A stretch of DNA of 6,425 nt from assembly GCA_003452915.1 (NCBI GenBank), contig DMMZ01000060.1, forward strand, positions 68,823-75,247, given 5' to 3'. Positions within the stretch are counted from its first letter, which is position 1. Every line of letters begins with the position of its first letter. A program made the position numbers and the translations under genes. Shown here in pieces: positions 1 to 5,154 of this stretch. The notes beneath the pieces were generated by a model, which was given only the letters and a program-made list of their open reading frames with translations, searched no databases and was not told the DNA's origin. Source of the DNA: Clostridiales bacterium. Its GTDB lineage: Bacteria; Bacillota; Clostridia; Oscillospirales; CAG-382.

Positions 1-957
1 TTTGAGCCGGAGATGGTTTCTCCTAACAGCAACCTTTACCGTGCACATCCAGATTGGTGTATTCATGTTCCTAACCGTCCTCGCTCAGAGGGCAGACACC
101 AGTTTATTTTAAATTTATCCAAACCTGAGGTTTGCGATTATTTGTACGATTCACTTGCAGCTATATTAAAGAAAGGTATGATTGCATATGTAAAATGGGA
201 TTTCAACCGCAACATGACCGAAATTGCCAACGAACAGCTCCCTCCTGATCAGCAGAAGGAAGTTACACACCGTTATTATCTTGGTCTTTATTCACTGCTT
301 GAGAGACTTTATACTTCTTTCCCCGACATTCTTTTTGAATCCTGTTCGGGCGGTGGTGGAAGATTTGATGCAGGAATGCTATATTATATGCCGCAGGTAT
401 GGACAAGCGACAACTCGGATGCAATCGAGCGTTTACGTATTCAATACGGTACTTCGCTTGTTTATCCCCTCTCTGCTATGAGTGCACACGTTTCTGCATC
501 ACCAAATCATCAGACCGATCATGTAACACCGTTTGACACCCGTTTTACAGTTGCTTTGACAGGTTCTTTCGGTTATGAGCTTGACCCCACTTCTCTTTCA
601 AAGGAAGATAAAGCGGCTGTTTTGCACACGGCGGGAGTTTATAAAGAATACGGTGACAGAATTGTAAACGGAACTTATCACCGTCTGCGAAATCCTCATG
701 AAGAAGAATGTGCAGCGTGGTGCATTGTTTCCGAGGATAAATCCACTTGTATTACCGGTTATGTTCTTACTCATGTTAGGCTGTATGAGAATAACGAGCG
801 TATACGTTTACGTGGCATTAAAAAAGATACTATTTATATTGAAAAGTCAAGTGGTAAGGAATACAGCGGTTATGAGCTTTGTGGATATGGAATCCCTGCT
901 CCTCTGACTCTCGAATACCGCAGCCTGCTCTGGATTTTTGAAGAAAAGAAAGCATAA
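1..957 (+). CDS. Alpha-galactosidase, glycoside hydrolase family 36 (C-terminal part, 5' end outside window)
   Basis: The frame is open from base 1 and ends in TAA, giving the last 318 residues of a protein whose family is usually about 730 residues, so the N-terminal beta-sandwich and early barrel lie to the left. GH36 enzymes remove terminal alpha-1,6-linked galactose from raffinose-type sugars and galactomannans, normally in the cytoplasm in Firmicutes. Visible family motifs, in order, are FEPEMVSP at the edge, KWDFNRN (nucleophile Asp, codon 199-201), ESCSGGGGRFD, WTSDNSDAIERL (acid/base Asp, codon 409-411), and the AHVSASPNHQ substrate-pocket segment. The two catalytic aspartates are 70 residues apart, as I recall for characterised GH36 enzymes. 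The tail after about residue 240 is the usual small beta domain. No frameshift is seen and the enzyme looks intact. The ATG at 13 is an internal methionine, not the start. Assignment to GH36 is strong; the exact substrate is not determinable. Confidence 0.95.
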   Translation, partial: FEPEMVSPNSNLYRAHPDWCIHVPNRPRSEGRHQFILNLSKPEVCDYLYDSLAAILKKGMIAYVKWDFNRNMTEIANEQLPPDQQKEVTHRYYLGLYSLLERLYTSFPDILFESCSGGGGRFDAGMLYYMPQVWTSDNSDAIERLRIQYGTSLVYPLSAMSAHVSASPNHQTDHVTPFDTRFTVALTGSFGYELDPTSLSKEDKAAVLHTAGVYKEYGDRIVNGTYHRLRNPHEEECAAWCIVSEDKSTCITGYVLTHVRLYENNERIRLRGIKKDTIYIEKSSGKEYSGYELCGYGIPAPLTLEYRSLLWIFEEKKA

Positions 958-974
958 ATATTTTTATATAAATC

Positions 975-1006
975 AAGCGTTTTGTTAATTTTAGCAGAGC
1001 GCTTTT
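975..1006 (+). terminator. Probable Rho-independent terminator after the GH36 gene
   Basis: A 13-bp hairpin pairs 975-987 with 992-1004 around a 4-nt loop (988-991). Three of the pairs are G-U in RNA, and the closing end AAGCG/CGCTT is fully Watson-Crick. The 3' arm runs into TTTT (1003-1006), a short U-tract. It begins 18 nt after the GH36 stop codon. The short U-run and G-U pairs make it weaker than the hairpin at 1945-1974. Confidence 0.5.
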
Positions 1007-1140
1007 ACTATGTCATTAATTTTTACCAAAAAATACAATCATATTTTGTATAAAAGTATATATGAACGTAAATATTATATGTGTAAAGCTTATATCACTT
1101 TTTAATCAATAGACAAAATTCGAAAGGATGAAATTTAAAA

Positions 1141-1920
1141 ATGAAAAAAATAATTTTTATTGCTGCAGCACTTTTAATTTATTTTTATGCTTTTCCTGTA
1201 AGTGCGCAAGGCGTGCCGGTTTCTCAAGGTAAAACTTATGACTTGGTAACACCTGCAAGCACAGGTTACCCCGATACTGCTCATGAGTTAACGAACGGCG
1301 TGTTTGCTGCCGCAAACGAAACCGGTTCTTTTTATCAAAATCCGGAGTATGTAGGATTTAATCAGACTGCTGTAGACGAAAACGGTAATTTTGTTATAAT
1401 AATTGACTTGGGCAGTGTTATGAGTGATTTATCCAGCTTTAAGATAAGTTATCTTAATCAAGTTGACATCGGTATTTATGCACCTTCCTCTGTTACATTT
1501 TCTGTGTCAGATGTGCGAAACGGCAGCTATACTCCCGTTGGTACAGCAACTATTGACGAGCCAAAGACTGCAGGAACTACAGAGTCAAATAAAGCTACTG
1601 TAACACCCGAAGGTGTGGTAAGCGGTCAATATGTTATGGTAGAAGTAAAGCATCTTGGCAGCTTTCAAAATGAAAACAACGAAACAGTTTCGGCAGGCTG
1701 GGTTTTCCTTGATGAGATAACAGTAAACGGAGCTACTGCTGACGTAAGCTCAGAGGATGTAAGCCAGGCAGATATATCGGATATAATCGACGAAACTTCG
1801 ATTAATATTCCGGAAACAGGAGATGGCATAAATTTTGTATTTTATATAATTTTAGGACTCACAGGTATGTCCTTAATCAATAGTATGATAAAAAGAAGAA
1901 AAGCACAGGACACAAAATAG
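1141..1920 (+). CDS. Secreted surface protein with discoidin-like domain and sortase-like IPETGD anchor
   Basis: This 259-residue protein has a signal peptide at residues 1-22 (MKK, a hydrophobic core, likely cleavage after VSA). Residues about 30-197 read like a galactose-binding (F5/8 type C/discoidin-like) beta-sandwich: YPDTAHELTNG near the start, YVGF, an IIIDLG strand, GIYAPSSVTFSVS, and GWVFLDEITVNG at the end. This fold call rests on pattern recognition. Residues 198-222 are a Ser/Asp/Glu-rich linker. The C-terminus has IPETGD (223-228), a hydrophobic span (about 230-249) and KRRK, the layout of a cell-wall sorting signal with Ile in place of the canonical Leu of LPXTG. It is probably exported and held at the surface, perhaps binding glycans, but no catalytic domain is present. 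An AAAGGA site lies 12 nt before the ATG. No clear -35/-10 pair stands out in the AT-rich 958-1140 gap. Exact function is unknown. Confidence 0.85.
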   Translation: MKKIIFIAAALLIYFYAFPVSAQGVPVSQGKTYDLVTPASTGYPDTAHELTNGVFAAANETGSFYQNPEYVGFNQTAVDENGNFVIIIDLGSVMSDLSSFKISYLNQVDIGIYAPSSVTFSVSDVRNGSYTPVGTATIDEPKTAGTTESNKATVTPEGVVSGQYVMVEVKHLGSFQNENNETVSAGWVFLDEITVNGATADVSSEDVSQADISDIIDETSINIPETGDGINFVFYIILGLTGMSLINSMIKRRKAQDTK

Positions 1921-1944
1921 AATTGTAAATATACCAAAATAATA

Positions 1945-1981
1945 AATCGGTGAGAAGCTGTTTTCTCACCGATTAGTTTTT
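1945..1981. terminator. Bidirectional Rho-independent terminator between convergent genes
   Basis: A 12-bp perfect stem pairs 1945-1956 with 1963-1974 (AATCGGTGAGAA and its complement) around the 6-nt loop GCTGTT. On the plus strand a T5 run (1977-1981) follows, suited to ending the surface-protein transcript. On the minus strand the stem is followed by TATTATTTT, suited to ending the DUF1848 transcript, whose stop codon is only 11 nt away. The position between two convergent stop codons fits shared use. Confidence 0.85.
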
Positions 1982-1985
1982 ATAT

Positions 1986-2912
1986 TTAAAACATTTCTTG
2001 TTGTTTAATAATATTGGAAAACACTTTCCTGTCATTAATCTTCTCGCCTTCGACAATTGTACCAATTAATAATTCACTGATAGGATTGTGTGAGTTATAT
2101 CTTCGTGCGGTTGTTTCGAAGTTGTTATTTGCATAACAATATATGCAGTCATTGATACATGTGTTGTATGCACCGATATCAATACTTTCATAACAGCCAC
2201 AATTTTTACGTTGATTTATATCCTGTGTAATGTCAAGCTTTGTATCACATATCCGTTCAATAAGATTTTTATCAATACAGGATGCTCTTTCAATCCCGTA
2301 CACAGACAAGTCTATACTTTCTGAACAAGCTTTCGGAATTAATCCATAATCCTTGGCAGTTTCTGCAATAATGATACTTAACTCATTAATCTCGTCATCT
2401 GTAATTATACGAACAGCATTTGTTTTCAACTTAGAATACATATCAATAAAGCTGATTGTTACACTTTCGGTATAATTGCAAAGTTTATCGCACATTCTTT
2501 TAAATTGTTTTATGTGAAAATTTATATCAAGAGTTTCATTCAATATTATTGGATCATATCTCCACAAAACACGCTCTTTTCCGATTAATTTACTCAGCCT
2601 TATAAAGGTGTTTTCTATATCATTCTTATCTCTTAGATTTTTTTCTATAGTTTTATCATAAGGTGTCAATGTAAATTGAAAGTAATATTTATAACCAGCT
2701 TTATCAAATAAGGGCAATTTGTCTATAATATTCTCTGCATCCTTAGTCCAAAAAACAATACAATCTACAACATCAGGTGATATAGATACTCTGCTTATTT
2801 GTGCATGATTCATCGGATTGCGTGAAAAAACATATCGGGCTTTAATCCGATTAATAAACCAGTCGGAATAAAAGCATGGTATATCTGTTCTTCGAGAAGC
2901 GGATAATATCAT
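1986..2912 (-). CDS. DUF1848 family protein with C-terminal radical-SAM-like cysteine cluster
   Basis: The 308-residue protein opens with MILSASRRTDIP, which I recognise as the start of DUF1848 proteins. An ATG 39 nt upstream (2951) would add 13 residues and overlap the preceding gene; the start at 2912 is preferred because AGAGGA sits 6 nt before it and the family begins here. Other conserved segments are FWTKDAEN (54-61) and VLWRYDPI (115-122). The C-terminal part holds NCGC (C238, C240), DIGAYNTC, and a CX3CX2C motif at C252, C256 and C259 followed by YAN. That spacing is the one used by radical SAM enzymes for a 4Fe-4S cluster, but here it is near the C-terminus rather than the N-terminus. 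The family has no established function to my knowledge; an Fe-S enzyme is an inference. It follows the alkyltransferase gene by 23 nt and is probably co-transcribed with it. Confidence 0.9.
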   Translation of the reverse strand: MILSASRRTDIPCFYSDWFINRIKARYVFSRNPMNHAQISRVSISPDVVDCIVFWTKDAENIIDKLPLFDKAGYKYYFQFTLTPYDKTIEKNLRDKNDIENTFIRLSKLIGKERVLWRYDPIILNETLDINFHIKQFKRMCDKLCNYTESVTISFIDMYSKLKTNAVRIITDDEINELSIIIAETAKDYGLIPKACSESIDLSVYGIERASCIDKNLIERICDTKLDITQDINQRKNCGCYESIDIGAYNTCINDCIYCYANNNFETTARRYNSHNPISELLIGTIVEGEKINDRKVFSNIIKQQEMF

Positions 2913-2918
2913 TTTGTA

Positions 2919-2924
2919 TCCTCT
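2919..2924 (-). promoter_or_regulatory. Ribosome binding site fixing the DUF1848 start
   Basis: AGAGGA on the minus strand lies 6 nt before the ATG at 2912. It falls in the gap after the alkyltransferase stop codon and supports this start over the upstream ATG at 2951, which lies inside the preceding gene. Confidence 0.75.
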
Positions 2925-2935
2925 TTGTGATATAT

Positions 2936-3238
2936 TTAAAGCATTTTGCACTTTGACATCTCGACACGTCCGTCTGAAAGGAAAATAATTCCTTCATTTA
3001 GCAAAAGTTCACGCTGCTTGCTAATACCCCCAAATAGAAAAGCTTCACTAAGACTGCCATCTTTCTTAACTACTCTGTGACAGGGTATATTTTCTGGATC
3101 GGGATTCGAATGCAGTGCGTAACCTACCACCTGTGACCAACGGTAATTACCCGCAAGAAAGGCTATTTGTCCATAAGTAGCAACCTTTCCGCGCGGTATC
3201 TTTTTTACTTGTTCGTAAATTAATTCAAAAGCTGTCAT
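2936..3238 (-). CDS. Short MGMT-family methylated-DNA-protein cysteine methyltransferase
   Basis: The 100-residue protein is the DNA-binding/active-site domain of O6-alkylguanine-DNA alkyltransferases without the N-terminal domain. It contains IPRGKVATYGQIA (14-26), the helix-turn-helix region and recognition helix (about 27-43), and IPCHRVV with the acceptor Cys53. Because Cys is present rather than Trp, it is not a classical alkyltransferase-like (ATL) protein. Asn45 and Glu82 match the human Asn137/Glu172 activation network. The residue 17 before the Cys, an arginine finger in human MGMT (Arg128), is Gln36 here. Expected role: direct reversal of alkyl lesions in DNA, or lesion recognition if transfer is weak. 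An in-frame ATG at 3298 is rejected because the ribosome binding site (3251-3257) and promoter would then lie within the gene. It is the first gene of a two-gene unit with the DUF1848 gene. Confidence 0.9.
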   Translation of the reverse strand: MTAFELIYEQVKKIPRGKVATYGQIAFLAGNYRWSQVVGYALHSNPDPENIPCHRVVKKDGSLSEAFLFGGISKQRELLLNEGIIFLSDGRVEMSKCKML

Positions 3239-3250
3239 ATGTGTACAAAA

Positions 3251-3257
3251 CCTCCTT
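3251..3257 (-). promoter_or_regulatory. Ribosome binding site of the MGMT-family gene
   Basis: AAGGAGG on the minus strand is a near-perfect Shine-Dalgarno sequence. It lies 12 nt before the ATG at 3238, slightly long spacing, but no closer in-frame ATG, GTG or TTG exists. It excludes the longer in-frame start at 3298. Confidence 0.75.
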
Positions 3258-3269
3258 ATCTGCTTAATT

Positions 3270-3298
3270 ATTATACTTGAAAATATCTGACTATACAA
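3270..3298 (-). promoter_or_regulatory. SigmaA-type promoter of the MGMT/DUF1848 unit
   Basis: On the minus strand TTGTAT (3298-3293) and a consensus TATAAT (3275-3270) are separated by 17 nt. The -10 box is perfect; the -35 box keeps the TTG core. Transcription should begin near 3263, just ahead of the AAGGAGG at 3257-3251, leaving a short leader. No operator-like dyad overlaps it. Confidence 0.7.
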
Positions 3299-3386
3299 CC
3301 TACAATTTATTAATTCATCTTAAATTATGTATAATTTTTATTCTCTTCTTAAAAAATAATTAACATAAAAATTTTAGCAAACCCTA

Positions 3387-3414
3387 TTGACTTTTGTTTC
3401 CAAAGGTGTATAAT
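3387..3414 (+). promoter_or_regulatory. SigmaA-type promoter of the hrcA-grpE-dnaK operon
   Basis: TTGACT (3387-3392) and TATAAT (3409-3414) are separated by 16 nt. The expected start point, about 3420-3422, is directly before the CIRCE element, so HrcA bound there should block initiation. This is the usual arrangement of class I heat-shock operons: a housekeeping promoter made heat-inducible by a repressor. Confidence 0.85.
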
Positions 3415-3424
3415 ATGCTCAAAG

Positions 3425-3451
3425 TTAGCACTCGAATGTATCAAGTGCTAA
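3425..3451 (+). promoter_or_regulatory. CIRCE operator (HrcA binding site)
   Basis: TTAGCACTC-N9-AAGTGCTAA matches the CIRCE consensus TTAGCACTC-N9-GAGTGCTAA at 17 of 18 arm positions. The only difference is A for G at 3443, which breaks the innermost pair of the dyad. The spacer is exactly 9 nt. It sits 10 nt downstream of the -10 box and 28 nt upstream of the hrcA ATG, so it lies at the 5' end of the transcript. HrcA made from the next gene is the expected ligand, giving autoregulation of the whole operon. Confidence 0.95.
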
Positions 3452-3461
3452 GTAAATATAA

Positions 3462-3468
3462 GTGGAGG
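3462..3468 (+). promoter_or_regulatory. Ribosome binding site of hrcA
   Basis: GTGGAGG lies 11 nt before the ATG at 3480 and 5 nt before an in-frame TTG at 3474. The GTG at 3462 is in frame with hrcA but forms part of this site, so it is unlikely to be the start. Confidence 0.65.
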
Positions 3469-3479
3469 TTGTTTTGCAA

Positions 3480-4556
3480 ATGGAATTAAGCGACAGGAAA
3501 AAAGCAATATTAAAATCTATTGTAGATAACTACATTGCGACCGGTGATCCTGTCGGTTCAAAATATTTATCCGAATCTTCCTCCTTTAATCTTTCAAGTG
3601 CAACCATCCGCAACGAGATGAGCGAGCTAGAAGATCTGGGCTATTTAAAGCAGCCACACGCCTCTTCAGGCAGGGTTCCAACCGCTCTTGGTTACAGAAC
3701 ATATATCGACAGCCTTATGGAACGTTATTTTCTTTCGATTGAAGAATTACAGGTGCTTGATGATGTATTAAGCTCGAAATTGAACGAATTCGGCGCACTT
3801 ATGGAGGAAGCCAGCCGTGCAATCGGTGATATGACAAATTATACCTCTTTCGCCTTTATGAGTAATTCGGACGGGATTGTTGATAGATACGAAACACTTT
3901 ATATTGACGAATACAGTTTTCTTCTTATTATGATTTGCAAAGAGGGACATATTCGTAATCGTCATGTGAAACTACACGACCCTATAGATAAAAAAATGGT
4001 TGGAGTGATCAAAGTTGCACTTAACGAAATACTTTCGGGTGTTTCCTCTGAGGAGATAACTCTTTCGGTAATATTAAAATTTGAGGAAAAATTAGGCAGA
4101 TATAAAGCCTATTCATCTACCATTTTAAGGGTTGTTTATGAGATGCTGGGTTCATTTGACAGCGAGAAAGTCCATATTGACGGTGTTACAAAGCTTTTAT
4201 CTTATCCCGAGTTTTTCAATGTAGCTAAGGTACAGAGTGTATTGGGTCTGCTAGAGGAACGGCAGAAATTTACCAGAATGTTAAAGAACGCACTTCCCGG
4301 ACAGACGAGTGTTTTTATCGGTGACGATGAACAGGAAGGTGCTACGTTACCCGATACAGGCTTTGTATTCCATCCGATTTCAATAGGAAAAAAGGTCATC
4401 GGAGCGATAGGTGTAATCGGACCAAAGAGAATGGACTATAAAAAAGTTATAGCATCACTTAATTATTTCGTTTCCGGAATTACCGATTCACTCAACGACA
4501 ACACGTTACAAGATAATACAGGAGAAAATGATTATGGAAAACAAGAAGAAGATTAA
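3480..4556 (+). CDS. hrcA: Heat-inducible transcription repressor HrcA
   Basis: This 358-residue protein is slightly longer than the usual 340-350. HrcA is a dimeric cytoplasmic repressor that binds CIRCE and whose folding depends on chaperone availability. Residues 1-75 form the winged helix domain: LSDRKKAILKSIVDNYIATG, PVGSKYL, then SSATIRNEMSELEDLGYL and QPHASSGRVPT (39-68), the most conserved block of the family. The rest is the GAF-like dimerisation and inserted domain, ending with GVIGPKRMDYKKVIASLNY. The ATG at 3480 is chosen because the family starts with M-x-LSxRKK; GTG 3462 and TTG 3474 are in-frame alternatives. The final 23 nt overlap grpE in another frame. It is preceded by its own CIRCE, so it is autoregulated. 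The last 20 or so residues (Asn/Asp/Glu-rich) are beyond the conserved domain. Confidence 0.98.
   Translation: MELSDRKKAILKSIVDNYIATGDPVGSKYLSESSSFNLSSATIRNEMSELEDLGYLKQPHASSGRVPTALGYRTYIDSLMERYFLSIEELQVLDDVLSSKLNEFGALMEEASRAIGDMTNYTSFAFMSNSDGIVDRYETLYIDEYSFLLIMICKEGHIRNRHVKLHDPIDKKMVGVIKVALNEILSGVSSEEITLSVILKFEEKLGRYKAYSSTILRVVYEMLGSFDSEKVHIDGVTKLLSYPEFFNVAKVQSVLGLLEERQKFTRMLKNALPGQTSVFIGDDEQEGATLPDTGFVFHPISIGKKVIGAIGVIGPKRMDYKKVIASLNYFVSGITDSLNDNTLQDNTGENDYGKQEED
4520..4524 (+). promoter_or_regulatory. Ribosome binding site of grpE inside the hrcA coding region
   Basis: AGGAG lies 9 nt before the ATG at 4534 and only 3 nt before the ATG at 4528, so it favours 4534. It is located within the last codons of hrcA, consistent with translational coupling. 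Confidence 0.65.
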
Positions 4557-5115
4557 CGTAAATTGTGACAACAACGAAAACGAAGAAGTTTCTACACCCC
4601 TAGAGGAAGTTTCTACAGTCGAGGATTCGAATCTTAAAGAAACTTCTGACAAAGCAGAAAACGAAGAAAAGCCTAACTTAAAGCTGGAAAAAGAGAACGA
4701 AAACCTAAAAAAAGAATTAGCAACAGAAAAAGATAAATATCTTCGTCTCTTTGCTGAATACGAAAATTTCCGCAAGCGCAGTCAAAAAGAAAAAAGTGAA
4801 ATTGAAGCAGAGGTTTCTATAAAAGCAATTATCAACTTTTTACCCTTGATTGACAATATGGAGAGAGCACAGGAATACGCAAAAGATGACGAGGGTATGA
4901 AGGTAATTATCAAGCAATTTGCAGATATCTTAAAAAATATCGGAGTAAGTGTAATTGAGTCTGACGGAAAAACCTTTGACCCAAATTTACACAATGCAAT
5001 AATGCACGAGGAAGACGACAGTGGCGAAGAAAATAAGATAGTTCAGACTTTTCAAAAAGGATATATGCTGGGTGACAAAGTAATAAGACATGCGATGGTA
5101 AAAGTAATAAACTAA
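4534..5115 (+). CDS. grpE: Nucleotide exchange factor GrpE
   Basis: This 193-residue cytoplasmic cochaperone releases ADP from DnaK and acts as a dimer. Residues 1-50 are acidic, Asn/Glu-rich and probably disordered. Residues about 50-95 are a charged coiled-coil helix (LEKENENLKKEL and following) containing the family segment YLRLFAEYENFRKR (69-82). The C-terminal beta domain that contacts DnaK carries the GrpE signature: FDPNLHNAIM (148-157) and GYMLGDKVIRHAMVKV (176-191). The start at 4534 is preferred over an ATG two codons earlier because of spacing to AGGAG. The gene overlaps hrcA by 23 nt in a different frame, and dnaK follows after 39 nt with no terminator, so all three are one operon. 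The disordered part contains a 7-residue tandem duplication around EEVST. Confidence 0.98.
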   Translation: MENKKKINVNCDNNENEEVSTPLEEVSTVEDSNLKETSDKAENEEKPNLKLEKENENLKKELATEKDKYLRLFAEYENFRKRSQKEKSEIEAEVSIKAIINFLPLIDNMERAQEYAKDDEGMKVIIKQFADILKNIGVSVIESDGKTFDPNLHNAIMHEEDDSGEENKIVQTFQKGYMLGDKVIRHAMVKVIN

Positions 5116-5141
5116 TGCAAAAAATAATTTATATAAAATTC

Positions 5142-5146
5142 GGAGG
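5142..5146 (+). promoter_or_regulatory. Ribosome binding site of dnaK
   Basis: GGAGG lies 8 nt before the dnaK ATG in the 39-nt gap after grpE. There is no promoter-like pair or second CIRCE in this gap, so dnaK depends on the upstream promoter. Confidence 0.85.
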
Positions 5147-5154
5147 TAATTATT

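Noticed and set aside
1042..1078. Several TATA-like hexamers upstream of the surface-protein gene as a promoter
   Set aside because: None has a convincing -35 at 16-18 nt (the best is TTGTAT at 1046 with TAAATA at 1069). The region is simply very AT-rich, so I did not call a promoter although one is probably there.
2913..2951. N-terminal extension of the DUF1848 protein from the ATG at 2951
   Set aside because: It overlaps the alkyltransferase gene, is not part of the conserved family start, and the ribosome binding site at 2919-2924 is positioned for the ATG at 2912.
3330..3335. A second plus-strand TATAAT upstream of hrcA
   Set aside because: The best-spaced upstream hexamer is TTATTA, not a convincing -35, and the TTGACT/TATAAT pair at 3387-3414 next to CIRCE explains the operon better.
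4347..4361. LPDTG motif within HrcA, resembling a sortase signal
   Set aside because: It is internal to a cytoplasmic repressor, with no hydrophobic span and basic tail following at the C-terminus; a chance match.
4506..4775. Minus-strand open frame opposite the end of hrcA and start of grpE, rich in Ser and Phe
   Set aside because: Its composition is the antisense of the Glu/Lys-rich GrpE head; no ribosome binding site or family match. Likewise the antisense frames in dnaK at 5655-5924 and 6030-6314.
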